Assembly (NCBI GenBank): GCA_963576785.1
Contig: OY756141.1
Location: 3,038,001-3,102,000 of the forward strand
From: Chlorophyllum brunneum
Lineage: Eukaryota; Basidiomycota; Agaricomycetes; Agaricales; Agaricaceae
DNA length: 64,000 nt
Direction of reading: 5' to 3'
Both the position numbers and the translations under genes were made by a program. Under the pieces are notes generated by a model, which saw only the letters and a program-made list of their open reading frames with translations, searched no databases and was not told the origin of the DNA. Below, piece after piece: positions 34,919 to 48,054 of the stretch (position 1 is its first letter; the number at the start of each line of letters is the position of its first letter).

Positions 34919-36367
34919 ATGGTGACACCAATTCACGAATACTTCCCTCTCGAAGTATTCTCTCTCATCCTTCTTGACGCATGCCACACCGCAGGCGCCC
35001 ATAATGATCGACAAGCCCATTCACATCAGACATGCGACTCAATGGTCAGGGTTGCCATCAAATTCTCCAGCGTTTGCAGGGAATGGCGTTGTATCGTCAC
35101 ATCCCTACCCCTTCTTTGGTCAAACATTGAATTCACAAATTTTCTCCATCCTAATCCACGTGATGCTATGACTTGTGTCCAAGAGGTGCTTCGGCGCTCT
35201 GACGGACGTTTCCACCGCGTTTGTCTGGACTTCTCGTCACTCAAGGATGTTACTAACGCCGAGGATATCATCAACAAGACTCTAGAAGACCTCTTGGCAT
35301 GCACCATTGCACCTCCTTTGTCTTCCTACGAGCTCTGTGTCACAGCGGCCAAGGACGAGCATATGGATGCCGTTTCTGATCACTTCCTCTCGGCCCCGAG
35401 CGCTTCACTTGTAAAACTGGAATCCATCACCACACTCCGGCTAGTCCTGATACAGGATCCCCCGGCGCAATCCCAACCTACCCCCTCTGTATCTGAAAGG
35501 CGTCTGCGAAGCTATCGCGGACACAACGAGGCACTCCCTCGGTTCAATATCCTCCATTTTAAGTATTTGGCGAACATACATCTGACAAATGTTCGGATTC
35601 TTGTTTTCCCAACTGTCCAACGTCAATTGCTGCGCCTGTCCAAACGCTTACTTCAAATATACCTGGATAACTGGACAAACCAAATTGACAGTACACTTTT
35701 AATCACCGCCGCTATAACCCCGGACGAAGATGATGAACCCAATTTATCAATGATTCCGAACCATATAATCACAAATTCAGCTGCGAATATAGTCGATTCC
35801 CCATTAAGCTCTACTCCTGCATTTACGATTGTGTTCCCGGACGCAATTATCACATCCAATTCAACATTTCTCATCGAACCCTCCTCGTTCGATACCCTTA
35901 CTCGCCTCTTGCCACACCGCAGGATACGACATCTCGTCTATCTCGAACTATCAAACATAACTCCCCAGATCTGGCTCACGTTCCTCGGTCTCCTCAAACA
36001 GATCCCTCCGACGTTATTGGCGTTTGACCGGACTCCCATATCGGATTTGTCCTGGCGACACCTCGTCGTACGTTTCGCGCCCCTCAGCATCAACCAATCT
36101 TCTCGTGGTTCACCACCATCTTTGGAAATCGCACCGAAACCTCGAAATGAACCCTCGTTGGATAGAGAGCTAAAGGATAGACTTCGACTCGGCTTTAATT
36201 TTACTAAGGAGCTTTCTAATGTTGCTTGCGTCGAGGAGCTGGGAGTGTTGATGAGAACGTGTTTGAAAGTTCTCCCGAAAAGTACGCTACCGCAGTTGGA
36301 AACCTTTGATTGTCATGATCATCAAGGTCGACATTGGAGAACTAGACTCAATGGGGATGAGAGATAG
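34919..36367 (+). CDS. F-box protein, single exon
   Basis: An intronless gene of 482 aa. The N-terminal 60 residues fit an F-box: YFPLEVFSLILLDACH, then a short insertion and VAIKFSSVCREWRCIVTSLP followed by LLWSNIEF. F-box proteins are substrate adaptors of SCF ubiquitin ligases, with the N-terminal box binding Skp1. The rest is the weakly conserved, LRR-like stretch seen in the large expanded F-box families of mushrooms (LHFKYLANIHLTNV, LEVACVEELGV-type segments). The target is unknown. The absence of introns contrasts with the intron-rich neighbours and is common in these families. Confidence 0.8.
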   Translation: MVTPIHEYFPLEVFSLILLDACHTAGAHNDRQAHSHQTCDSMVRVAIKFSSVCREWRCIVTSLPLLWSNIEFTNFLHPNPRDAMTCVQEVLRRSDGRFHRVCLDFSSLKDVTNAEDIINKTLEDLLACTIAPPLSSYELCVTAAKDEHMDAVSDHFLSAPSASLVKLESITTLRLVLIQDPPAQSQPTPSVSERRLRSYRGHNEALPRFNILHFKYLANIHLTNVRILVFPTVQRQLLRLSKRLLQIYLDNWTNQIDSTLLITAAITPDEDDEPNLSMIPNHIITNSAANIVDSPLSSTPAFTIVFPDAIITSNSTFLIEPSSFDTLTRLLPHRRIRHLVYLELSNITPQIWLTFLGLLKQIPPTLLAFDRTPISDLSWRHLVVRFAPLSINQSSRGSPPSLEIAPKPRNEPSLDRELKDRLRLGFNFTKELSNVACVEELGVLMRTCLKVLPKSTLPQLETFDCHDHQGRHWRTRLNGDER

Positions 36368-37211
36368 TTGGCCTCTATAATTGGCCGTTATTTTGCTTCA
36401 TTTTTTTTTCGTTTTCGGGTATTTTACTTTTTGTCTTGCGATGAGGTCTCTTTTCGTTATTCTTCATTTATCCGTTTTATTATTCGTATCTATGGTTCTC
36501 TATTAATTTATTTGGAATCGCTGGTCGTTTCTTGGTGTTAACTTGTACAGTGTTGATTGGGGCATGTTACTAGATCGAATGAATGACCCCTGTTTGCATG
36601 ATGAGGTGTGTTCTTGTGGTACGTCCCTGAATCCAGGGTTGATCTAATATATATGTTCGTTGGCGCTTTGAACAAGAAACGCCATCGTCATCTTATTGCC
36701 GTACCTTAAGTGTACAGCGTTAGGAACGCAATAGTCCTCTTCCTGGATATTATCACCGTTTGTAAGAGACAGGCCAAGTTGTCACTTTCTTCAACAAGGA
36801 GTGGCTTAACGATCCTAAACGCTCGTGGAAGATGGCTAAGGATCAGTGGTTTTGCTACTCTCCCCAGACATTTCCAGAGTTCTGCATCGAAGAACGTCGA
36901 CTTGGTGCGGTATAAACTTGAAATTATCCATATAATCGCAGACTGCGATTGAACATAACGCTATCATTTGTTGTGGAGCGAGATATAGGAGATACCAGTT
37001 CAATCAGCTTGGGGAGCAGGGGTGGTGCGAGTAGTGACACAGGTTCTCCGTCTAAGAAAGAGTTTTCATCTGAAATTATCCATAGGTATCCACAACCACA
37101 CACGAACGAGGAGTAGCTCTGTGAAAGACAAGAACAACAACAGTCGTAGATATAAAGATATACTTAGATCGCGATACCAGAATAGAAGACACATTCGTCC
37201 AGCCAACCACG
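36368..37211. other. intergenic between F-box gene and P450 cluster
   Basis: 844 bp. T-rich 3' UTR-like sequence follows the F-box stop (36400-36520). The short frames at 36710-36952 and 37022-37234 have no recognisable motif. A GAAATTATCCAT sequence occurs twice (about 36919 and 37071), which may mark a small decayed duplication. Confidence 0.5.
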
Positions 37212-39366
37212 TCAATCTGCCCTCCTCTTCCTAAACATCATCTTTGCCTTCTGATCAGGAAGGATAGTCGATTCAATATACAAATTCGGTGGGCGTTCCA
37301 TGGATCCATTCTCCAGTTGAACCTCATAGTTCAGGAGGATATGAGCGAAGATTGTCTTGATCTCGTTTACAGCAAGGAACCGTCCAGGGCTACATCAGTC
37401 GGGTACCAATGAGATCGCGACATACAATAAACAGGGAAATGAGCGTCATACCAGGCATGTCGACCGTGGCCAAAAATTATCTGGTCGAATTCTAGAGAAA
37501 CCATCTGATGCTTGATGCTATCCAATTCTCCATCTCTTTCTCGCATCTCTGCAAATCTGAACCCTCGAAATTCGTCGGCGTCCTCGAAACTATCCTGATA
37601 CCGGAGTTAGGTTCATTCTACAGTGTTGACAGTAGAACAGGAACGGACCTTCGCTCTGCCCATGGCAGCAGCAGCAACTCCAATGAAAGAGCCAGCCGGA
37701 ATGAACGTACCATCCGACATGGTCCAGTCTTTGAGCACTTTTCGGGTCATGAGAACTATTCAAAGAAATCAGAACTGAAGGTCCGTGACGACAGGAGAAA
37801 CTCACGGCTTCCAGTGCCATTAAGACGCATGGATTCCTTCATGAAACTATCAATCTTGCGCATCCTCTGCATGGCAGCTTTGCTCCACCCATACTCAGCA
37901 ACTGCGGCCTCAGCTTCTTCACGCATTTCATCCGCGTATTCTGGGTGAACCGCCAAGTCATACATTGAGTGACTAAGTGTCTATCGAGGAGACAATGGGG
38001 TCAGACATGATCTGGCTCCGCCTCGAAATGTTTACTTGCCATTGTGGTGGTGTGTATAGCTGCGAAATTGAGAAGTAAGATTCGGTTGACTATGTCATGA
38101 GGGGTACGGTGGTAGTCTTCTGTAGCAGTATCCAGGAACCAACTAATCAAATCATTCTATGCGTATTGTGAGCCGGAAACGGTAGCACAAAAATTGTGTA
38201 TACCCACCGGCCGATCTGGGTCATCACGTCCATACTGCTCATATCTTGAAATTCTTTCCTCGACGATGGGTGCAAGATATCGCATGGCCTGTCTCATTCT
38301 CTTCGGAACAGGCGTTACGTACCTCCCAACGAGGCTATCCAGTAAATGATGTCAGCTGGAAGTGAAGATGAATTTACTGGGTGACGATACTGACGGTTTG
38401 AGAAAATCAGGGAAGCAGTTGATGATCTTACCGCTCACGACGACATCCAACGTGTATTGCTCTTGAAGTTCACGATACCCAGGATCACGACCTGAACAGG
38501 ATCTCTCAGCTCAAGTTATAAACGAATGCCGTGAAGGACACATACAAAGCGGGAGCCCTACAAAGTACCTGTTAATGGTACGGCAAATGATGTGCATGAG
38601 CGTTGTGTACGCGGGAACTGTCAGCCAGTCTACCATAATGTCAGCGCTCGTGAGTGGGACAAAGTTTCATATTGAGAGCAACCTTCGGTAAGAGGGATGT
38701 GATCCTTGAACCCTTCGACAACTTCATCCCTAATTTCATCGAATTTGCCAACGATGTTTCGGGTCACACCAGAACGGATAGTTATCTCGTGGTGGGGATG
38801 TATATCCACCGGCCCGAAAGTATATTTAGTTTGTGAGGTCTGAGGATTACGAGAGGTTAGATCAAGTACGTAATCCGAGCAGGACCCACATTTGGAACAA
38901 TCTCACCTCTGCAATAGCTTCGACAAGGGATAACACTTCATCTGGTTCCCGGCGTATATCGTCGATATGTTGTTTCCCACTGAGGACAACCACCCATTTG
39001 GATATGGCAGCAACTTTGAAGGGTCTATTGGGGTACTATAGGTCGAGAGGGGTTTGAGTTGTGGAGTTTGAGGCAGCGCAACAACTCACCTTATCGTACC
39101 CCTCACGAATCAGGCCTCCGCCGTTAAGCAACCATTGAATCCCGGTAATGTAAGAAGTCAAGACGCCTGAATAGCCAACAGTTGGAAGAGCGTTCAACTA
39201 CCCGGTTATCATAGTCAGTCGGGGCAACACTCAAACGTTTAAGATCACGCACTGGTGACCTCTTTGCCTCAATGTACTTCACGGCTCCATAGGTAGCACC
39301 AAGAATACCCAAGACTTGAAAAATATTGAAGGAAGAACCCATGAAGTCGATAGAGAGGGACGACAT
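37212..39366 (-). CDS. cytochrome P450, tandem copy 1
   Basis: A membrane-anchored fungal P450 monooxygenase with about a dozen short-intron exons. The N-terminus (MSSLSIDFMGSSF...) has a membrane anchor ending in YIEAKRSP. Exon 2 carries the LNALPTVG block, exon 3 WVVVLSG. The I-helix reads FAAIHTTTM, the K-helix ExxR is ESMR, and the heme loop is FGHGRHACPGRF. The heme Cys codon is split by the last intron (TG at 37452, C in the final exon starting 37389). The protein ends MFRKRRAD. The sequence style resembles fungal CYP512-type enzymes involved in terpenoid and sterol oxidation in mushrooms, but the family number is my estimate. Substrate is unknown. It is the last of five same-strand copies. 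Confidence 0.88.
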
Positions 39367-39712
39367 GGTGACGGCCAGAAGTCAGTGTTGGTGTAATTGA
39401 TCAAGTCATGATATTCGAGCTCAAGACGGCCCGAAATGACAAAGAAAAATACAGTAATACGGCAGTTGTTCTGGCAATCACCACCGGTTCCCTAAACTTA
39501 GACCACGGACGATATTTGTGCCGTGCCCGAGAGCGGGCGGCAAAGTTCTCCCAGGCCTCGGCACGACCCAAGACTTTATCCGATTCGTCCGTTACACAAG
39601 AAATGCTGATGGTTGTGAGTATCAACGCTGTACATATATTCGGACGGCCCACGGCATGCATAATTCTGGTTATGGAATTTTCCTATTATTACAGGGTCCT
39701 TCGTATTAGTGG

Positions 39713-41857
39713 TCAGGCTCTCCTCTTCCTGAACATCACCTTGGCTTGTTGGTTTGGAACGGCTGATGTTTCGAAATATATATTCGGCGGTCGCTCCATA
39801 GACCCGTTTTCAAGTTGAACGTCGTAATTGAGCAGGATGTGAGTGAATATCGTCTTCATCCCATTAGCGGCAAAAAATCGTCCGGGACTAAGGAAAGTTA
39901 GAAGTACTCTCCCATGGTTCGTGGCTGCATCACACACCATGCGCGTCGGCCATGCCCGAAAATAATGTGGTCTGTATTTAGGCAGACCAAATGGTGCTTG
40001 ATGGAATCCAACTCTCCATCACCATCACGCATCTCCGCGAACCTGAAGGGTTTGAAGGTTTGCGCATCCTGGAACAAAAGCTACGTAGAGACAGACATCA
40101 ATTTGGTGTACCACGGAGAGATACGTGAGGGGATGAACCTCCGAAGTGCTCATTGCTTCAGAAGCAATTCCGATGAAAGTGCCAGCCGGAAGCATTGTAC
40201 CATCAGAAAGGGTCCAATCTTTCAGTGTCTTACGGCTCATGACGACTGGATGCTATAATTAGTTTTATCGGGGGTAAAATAAGTGAGGTATATCTCACGG
40301 CTTGTTCCACCATTCAAACGGTGGGATTCCTTCAAGAAACTATCAATCTTACGCAACTTTTGCAAAGCCACTTTGTTCCATCCGTATTCCCCAATCACGC
40401 TTTCTGCCTCTTCACGTAGCTCTTTCACATATTCCGGATGAATGGCTAGGTCATATATCCCTTGGGTAAATGCCTACAAAGGGTGTCGGTTCAAAAATTC
40501 ATCATTCAACGGCAAGATATCAAACCATTGTACTCGTATGAATGGCCGTGAAATTAACCACAAAAATACGCATGACCAAATCACGCACCGCAAAGTGATA
40601 GTCATGCGTAGCGGTTTCCAGCAGCCAGGTGACAAGGTCATTCTATATGAATTATCAAAATGAGGGAAAGCTCTCGTCGACGTTGCACGTACAGGTAGAG
40701 GTGCATCAGGGTCCAGTTTGAATTGAGTGAGCCTCTCCTCTACTAGAGGGGCAAGATGGCGAAAACCTGCTTCAAGTCTTCTCGCTACGGTTTTCAAACT
40801 CTTTCCTACAAGACTGCGGCTCGACTAAATCGCAGGAAGAAGGCAAGTTTACAGAACTATTACTTACGGCTTGAGGATATTCGGGAAGAGGTTTATAATT
40901 TTGGCCGAGGTAGTGACGTCGATTGTGAGTCCTTCGATAGCAGAGAGATAGTCCGTATTACGACCTATAGACGGTCTCAGACGTCTCCAACTGAACCGGA
41001 GATCAAGACCTACAGAGTGGAGCCCCAACAAAGTATCTATTGGCCGTACGGCAGATGAAGCGTAAGAAAGTCGGGTACGCAGTAACTCCAACCCAGTCTG
41101 ACGGTTAATCGATATAAATAACCGCTGCAGTAAATTCAACGTTACAAACCTTCAGCGTTCGAGAAATACTCCTTGAATATTTCAAGCACCTCATCTCTGA
41201 AATCGTCATACTTGCTAACCAAATTACGATTGATATGCGAGCTGATGGCCGTTATATGGTGAGGATGGGAGTCCAGTCCAGGTCCGAACGTGAACTCTGC
41301 TTGAGTCGTCTAGTCGCCATCTTTAATAATTGTCAGGTTCGGTGCGAGATGGAAACGTACCTCTTGGATTGCGAGGTCGAAAGACAAAATATCGTCCGGG
41401 GCCTTGCGAACCTCATCGACAAGCTGTGGTCCATTGAGGACGACAACCCATCTGGAAATTGTAGCAACTTTGAAAGGCCTTCCGGGATACTATCGACGAA
41501 GAAAAGCTCGTGAGCGACTCAACAAGACAACGATAAGACTCACTTTATCGTAACCTTCCCGTATTATTTCTCGGCCTTGGGTCATCCACTGTAATGCTGT
41601 GATATAGGAGGTGAGAACTCCCGAATAGCCCACAGTTGGGAGGGCATTCAGCTAAGTAATCAATGCACCGTCAGCTCTCATAAAGGTTCTGATGAATCTG
41701 AGGACAAACGTACCGGGGATCTCTTCGCTTGTAAATACTTCAAGATGGCATACGTGACGACGAAAGACAAAACCAGCCGCACAATGGCAGGGTAAAAGTC
41801 TTTGATTGAGCGAAGGTTGTGAATTGGAAGCCAGGAGGTAAGAGTCGTTAAAGACAT
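39713..41857 (-). CDS. cytochrome P450, tandem copy 2
   Basis: Same exon plan as copy 1. Start at MSLTTLTSWLP (41857), followed by an anchor ending in YLQAKRSP. The I-helix is FTAIHTSTM, ExxR is ESHR, and the heme loop reads FGHGRRACPGRF with Arg in place of the His present in the other copies. The C-terminus is VMFRKRRA. All exons can be joined without stops. The PLCRNTDYL junction replaces the RDPGY motif of its neighbours, so this copy is somewhat diverged. Confidence 0.86.
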
Positions 41858-42670
41858 CAAAGCGAATGGGAGAGGGTGCTTCCCAGCTACCCAAAGGAAG
41901 CCGTTAAAAGTCCCCAAGGCTCTTCAAAACAAGCGGGGATGACAGACGGTCAATAGAACGATACTCGTTCAGGCAAACCTCTGAAAGCACATTGTGACTA
42001 TACAACAACCATCTCGGCGGGCGAGTAGTGCCCTCGAATATGTTAAACTGCATTCGACTAGCTTTCCAATGAACTTTATGCATATCACTGGCAGTCCAAC
42101 TAGTAATGTGATCCTGGAAAATGCAAGTTCGACGTGCAATGGTGGTTGGGCGCGTATCGTCCTGGTGTAAAGTCATAGTGAGCATAGTTTTCCGCTTCCA
42201 ACGACGAATGGGATCATCCTCAGCCAACCAACACTGGAGAGGTTGGTCACAAATTGGTGTGCATTATGGAGAACTGCACGGAGTAGACCAAAAGGAGACT
42301 CAGTAGGTCGTGGCACCTACGTCACGTCACCTAGACAGATCGCAACCTTTCCCAAAGCTACCTTCTGACCATAACCCACCACTGCCTCTGGCCCGATCCA
42401 CACAAGTCCGCTTCAACCGAAATGGAGAACTTCTCGTCTCATCATCCAGACCTATGCATATGTGGCTACGACGTAAGAGTTGGGCGACGACGCCACAATT
42501 TCTCGTTCGTTTGGGCACCAAGTCTTCGACATGAGCGGGATCCAACAATTCTGACAAGGTTCGATACATCAAAACTCTGCGGCTTGGTCACCGCTCTGGA
42601 GCCAGTACTAACTACAATATCACGCCACATTGCGCCAGAAACAAGCAACTCCGCCTACATATCCCAGCAA
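41858..42670. other. intergenic between P450 copies 2 and 3
   Basis: 813 bp holding the promoter of copy 2 and the 3' end of copy 3. The open frames seen here (41904-42227 minus, 42422-42709 plus) have no P450 or other family motif. No extra gene is supported. Confidence 0.5.
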
Positions 42671-44866
42671 CTAAGCAGGATGAGGAGTGCTCCTCTTTCT
42701 AAACATTAGCTTTGCTTCATTATTCGGGATGACTGAAGTCCCGAAACAAATATTGGGCGGGCGCTCCAAGGATCCATTCTCGAGCTGAACATCGTAATTG
42801 AGGACGATGTGCGTAAACACCGTTTTAACAGTGTTCGTAGCAAGGAATCTTCCAGGGCTGAAGTCTCATGAATAACCGACTTGACACGGATAGTACCAAG
42901 GGCTTAGGGACGTACCAAGCATGTCGACCATGACCAAAAACGATGTACTCCGGACTCAAAGAGACGAGTTGGTGCGGGGCCGGTTTCGGCTCTCCGCCAC
43001 TTTCGTGTGGATCTACGAATCGGAATCCCCTGAAGGTGCGCGCTTCTCGGTACACATCCTGGGGAAAGTCCCCGATTAGGCTTACTCGCAAAGCAGAAGG
43101 AGGCGAGCGAACCTCATCTTTGTTCATTGCATCAGTAGCGACCCCAACATAAACATCGGGTGGAATGACGGTGCCGTCAGAGAGCTTCCAATCCTTGAGT
43201 GTCTTTCGGAGCATAAGAACTTACGATCCTATTGGTGACGTGAAGGGTATAATCAAAGGATGTCAGCTCACAGCGTGCGGCATTATGAAGCCGAAAGGAT
43301 TCCTTCAAAAAACTATCAACTTTATGCATCTTCTGCAAGGCTGCTCTTGACCATCCGTGTTCGGCAATCGTTGCTTCCACTTCTTCCCGCAGCTCCTTGA
43401 CGTACTCGGGGTGGGTAGCCAGATCGTAAACCCCCTGGGTAAGTCCCTGTACGCCATTCAGCTTCAAGCTGGGGGAGAGGGCTGGTAAGATAACGACGTA
43501 CCATGCTGCTAGTATGGATGGCTGTGAAGTTGATTATTAGAATCCGGAGGACTATGTCTCTGACGGTGAGATGATAGTCCTGTGTGGCGGTTTCCATTAG
43601 CCATGTAATAACGTCATTCTATCCAACCCCGTCATCAAAAGATCTACTGCTGTGTTGTTTGGAACCTACGGGTTGTGACTCGTGGACACTCCCAAGCCGT
43701 TTCTTTTGTGCGAGCCTTTCTTCAATAAGAGGGGAGAGTAGATTGTGGATTTCTTGGATTCTCTTCGCCACAGTTGTCAGATATTTTCCAACCAGACTGA
43801 CCCATATAATAAACACGTTCAATAAAACAAAGAATGAGAAAAAGCCATCCTCACGGTTTGAGAAAGTTCGGAAAGGCACTTATGACCTTTGCTGTTGTGA
43901 CTGTATCAATTGTGAATTGCTCGTTGATGAAGCGATACGCGGGATCCCGGCCTACGAGATGACAGTGCCTAAGACTTCGGGTACGTGGAGGTACTTCCTG
44001 AATGGGACACTTACACAACGGAAGTCCAATGAGATACCTATTAGTGGTGCGGCAGATGATATGCAGAAGTGTATCATATGCAGGGACCGTGATCCAACCT
44101 GCTTTCGTCAGTGCTCGGATCTGTTTTTTTCAGTGTGCAGGGCAGACCTTCATCAGTGAGGGGAATGTAGTCCCTGAGCGATTCGGTAACTTCGTCTTTG
44201 ATCTCGTCAAACTTGACATTCAAATTACGAGTAACCGCAGAGCGAATAGTCGCTATATGATGAGGATGGGTGTGTAAACCTGGTCCCAGAGTGTAGTCGG
44301 CTTGTGTTGCCTAAGACATTGGGATACAACCGATGGGCCATTGAGCCATCCTAGGAACAATGACCTACCTCGATGGCCGGTTCATCAAAAGACAGGATAT
44401 CATCTGGAGCCTTGCATAGTTCGCTGACGTATTTCTTTCCGCTAAGAACAACCACCCATCGGGACATTGTCGCTACTTTGAAAGGCCTTCCGTGAAACTG
44501 TAGATGGTATCGAGAATTTAATGGGCTTTCCAACGGTACATACACCTCAAAAGTCTGACTTACTTTCTCATACCCTTCTTGAATGAGTTCTCCTCCACGG
44601 GATGTCCATTCCATTGCGGTGATGTAGGATGTTAGAACACCGGAATGTCCAACCGTAGGTATAGAGTTCAACTGCAACCGTGTATGTTAAATCAATAGTC
44701 AGATAAACGGTCTCGAGCAGGGCTCGGAGGTCATGCATACAGGAGAATTCCTTGCCCTTAGGTATTTGGACGCAATATAAACAATGATTGCACACCACAA
44801 GAGATGGAAAACACCCAGTGAAGCTTCCACGGAAAAGCCCAGATCGTACAGCAGTAGGGATTTCAT
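42671..44866 (-). CDS. cytochrome P450, tandem copy 3
   Basis: Starts at MKSLLLYDLGFSVEA, with an anchor ending in YLRARNSP. Exon 2 has LNSIPTVGHSGVLTSYITAM. The I-helix is FTAIHTSSM, ExxR is ESFR, and the heme loop is FGHGRHACPGRF, again with the Cys codon split by the last intron. The C-terminus is LMFRKRSTPHPA. The exon joins PAYDTLLHIICRTTNRYLIG and LCRDPAYRF confirm an intact middle. The gene appears complete and functional. Confidence 0.87.
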
Positions 44867-45487
44867 CGAGAATAATGCCTCGATTGTAGGGCAGAGTTGC
44901 TGTGGTGTCCACATTAAAAGGGAATAGATACCCTTATCTAGGCCGATATGACGGAGGTAATACCATCCACAAAGAGCATGACGGCATATCCTTTGGCTTG
45001 CGGATCCTGGGTCTTGGTCCCCATCTCCATCCAGGTGTCGGAAGAAAGTCCACAAAAGGCCGGCTTCGGGATGCCGGCAAACATTCATTAATATCAAAAC
45101 CAGGTGAGTGCATGCATAGGCGCGCATGCGTTTTTCAGCTGGGCACGACTCCCCGGCTCGACGAGTTGGTGGGAACAGCATCCGTGTTGGATTTGTGTCC
45201 AAGATTGACGCGACTGAATAGTGCTAGTTCGTGACACAGCCACATCAGGCCTCAAGGCTCTACAACCTTGGTCTAGTTAAGTTGTGGAGTGGGACAGGGA
45301 TGTTCGGGGTAACTGCTTAGTTTGTTTAAGCTGGGCCTTGGTACTAGGCCTTACCCTCCTTCTAGAAGAACAGTTGACACCTTTGGGAGCGAAAATACTC
45401 ATGGTAATCAGACGGCGGTTCGAGACAATATAATGTGGAGGCATTCCCGGACGCATGACATTGTCTGTGTAAGGCGAAGACAAGAAT
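44867..45487. other. intergenic between P450 copies 3 and 4
   Basis: 621 bp with only short frames. It holds the promoter of copy 3 and the 3' end of copy 4. No further feature is seen. Confidence 0.5.
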
Positions 45488-47638
45488 TCAGCCAACTGTG
45501 GTGCCGTCACTCCCAGGACCTTTGGAAAGTCTTCTTCTGAACAGTACTTTCGCCTTTGAATTCGGGACTGCTGATGTTTCGAAATTCAAGTTCGGGGGGC
45601 GCTCCAGCGACCCATTCTCCAGCTGAATATCATAATTCATGACGATATGGGCCAACATGGTCTTGATTTCATTAACAGCGAGGAACCGCCCAGGACTTAA
45701 CAAAGAGGAATGTGAGATGTGTTGGGGCAGAGATAGATAGAGCGCACCAGGCGTGTCGACCAAGACCGAAGATAATCTGATCATTATTCAGGCACACCAT
45801 CTGGTGTTTGGTGGGATCGAGCTGGGCATCTGTACGGGACATATCCACGAATCTGAAGCCCTTGAACATTCGTGCGTCCTGGAAAACTCCCTATGGACAG
45901 TCACGTTGTATTGGCCCAACAAAACAGAATAGGCAACCGAAACGAACCTCATCCTTACTCATAGCATCGGCAGCTATGCCGATGAAAGTACCAGCGGGAA
46001 TCAATGTGCCATCAGAGAGTGTCCAGTCGACAAGCGTTTTCCGAACCAAGGCCACTGTTGTTGGACATTTGGTACACTTGGCAAACACCGAGCTGTTGTC
46101 AACCTACTCTTTGCAGAACCATTCAACCGCTGGGACTCCTTTAAAAAGCTATCGACTTTGTGCATTTTCTGCACCGCGTCTTTCGTCCAGCCGTGTTCGG
46201 TAACGACGGCCTCTACCTCTTCGCGTAGTTCATCAACATATTCTGGATGGACAGCAAGATCATATAATCCTTGAGCGATAGACTGTGTGTTCAATCAACG
46301 CGGAGGCCAGTGGCATTGACAAATTTAAACGAACCATCGAGCTTGTGTGGACAGCGGCAAAGTTCACGATGAGAATTCGCATAACCAAATCCCGGACCGT
46401 GCGATGATAGTCATGGGTGGTGGTTTCGAGTAACCACGTAATGAGGTCGTTCTGCAGCTTTTAATAAGTGTGCCAAGGTAGGATTATACCCACTCACTGG
46501 TTGATCAATATAATCAGGGCTAACTTCTCTTTGTAAAGTGAGTCTCTCCTCGATTATTGGTCCAAGATATTGTATAGCTTCCTTGATTCTCCCCGGAACA
46601 GTGGTTAAGTATTTGCCCACAATGCTATAGTCGCCGGATCAGCAAAATACAACGACATAAAAAGGGGAAACGATGACGATTTACGGTTTCAAAAAGTCCG
46701 GAAAACAATTGATGAGCCTTGCGCCAAGAACCACGTCGATTGTAAGCTGTTCATTGAGAGTGCGATATCCTGGATCACGACCTGTAAAAGTTAATCACGA
46801 TCAGGAAGTATCAGGAATGGTGTTACTTACAAAGAGGCAATCCAACAAGGTATCTGTTGGTAACCCGGCAGACGATATGTAATAATGTTTCAAAAGCAGG
46901 AATTGCCACCCAATCTATGGGTTGTTAGCTTAGCGAGGGAAAACCGTGTCTGCAATCGCTACCTTCTGACGGGGGAATGTAATGATCGAATGACTGAACA
47001 ATCTCATCTCTCAAAGCGTAAAACTGGTTGCCGATGTTGCGGGTAAGCAGAGACCGGATTGTATTTATATGATAGGGGTGGGCTCCAAGTCCGGGCCCGA
47101 AAGTGTAATCCGCCTGTGTTGTCTGTATCATATTGAGCCGGTAGCCCATATCCCGAAGGCGAAAAGACGCACCTCAGCGACTGCATCGTAAAAGGATAGC
47201 ACCTCGCTTGACGCCTTACGTATATCGTCGACGTGTCTCTCTCCACTGAGGACCACTACCCATCTTGACACCGTCGCGACCTTGAAAGGTCTCGAAGGAT
47301 ACTAGTTCGTGGATATTAATCCGTAAGCAATAAAGCTACTCGAGGCTAGGCTCACTTTGCTATATCCTTCTTGGAGCAATTCTTCACCTTTGAACATCCA
47401 TTTTATCGCTGTGATGTAAGACGTCAATATGCCCGGGTAACCGACGGTAGGGATGGCATTCAGCTATGGGAAGGCGAACGTTAGCATCGAGTAGCTTGTT
47501 CAAAGATGGGGAAGCACGCGCCGGTGAGTTTCTCGCCTGAAAATACCTGAAACCAGCGTAGGTGCAAGCAAGGATTCCCAATACCTCGTATACACCAGAG
47601 GAGACATCCAAGTGGCGAAAGATTGGCAAGCCTCCCAT
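45488..47638 (-). CDS. cytochrome P450, tandem copy 4
   Basis: Starts at MGGLPIFRHLDVSSG, with an anchor ending in YFQARNSP. The first intron appears to use a GC donor (CCG|GCGCGT at 47521) where the other copies have GT. The I-helix is FAAVHTSSM, ExxR is ESQR, and the heme loop is FGLGRHACPGRF. The C-terminus extends about ten residues past the usual RRR end (LSKGPGSDGTTVG). The rest of the exons join in frame. If the GC donor is not used, the first exon would run into the intron and the product would be disrupted. Confidence 0.85.
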
Positions 47639-48054
47639 AATGAAAAGTTACTAGGGATCACGATTCGTTATGGACAAAGCGAAGTTACAGCGATTCCAAA
47701 CAAAAAGGCACCTCCCTTAGCACACGGGCGGAGCGACAGATGGGATGACTTAAACTTCACTAACGGCAGACCAATGCCTTATTTGTCGTGGTTTCCAGGC
47801 GATCATTCAGTGAAGAGTAGAGTCTATAATTCCGATCATTTCGTTGTTAGGTTTGATATGATATGAGTCGAATTGTGCTGACGGTCCATGAACATGAGAT
47901 GATGTCTATTTATTAGCTCCACGCATGAGCCACCCGACCCTGATTTACTGGGCGGGAGGAGAATCGGAGGGTGCGAACGCTGAATACAACTTCATTATGT
48001 TGTGCAAACCTAGGGGTACAATGGTCCTTTCACCAACATGTGGGGCAACAGCAA
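47639..48054. other. intergenic between P450 copies 4 and 5
   Basis: 416 bp containing the promoter of copy 4 and the 3' end of copy 5. No other feature is seen. Confidence 0.5.

Noticed and set aside
36710..36952. 80-codon plus frame between the F-box gene and the P450 cluster
   Set aside because: No recognisable motif, no splice context; likely chance.
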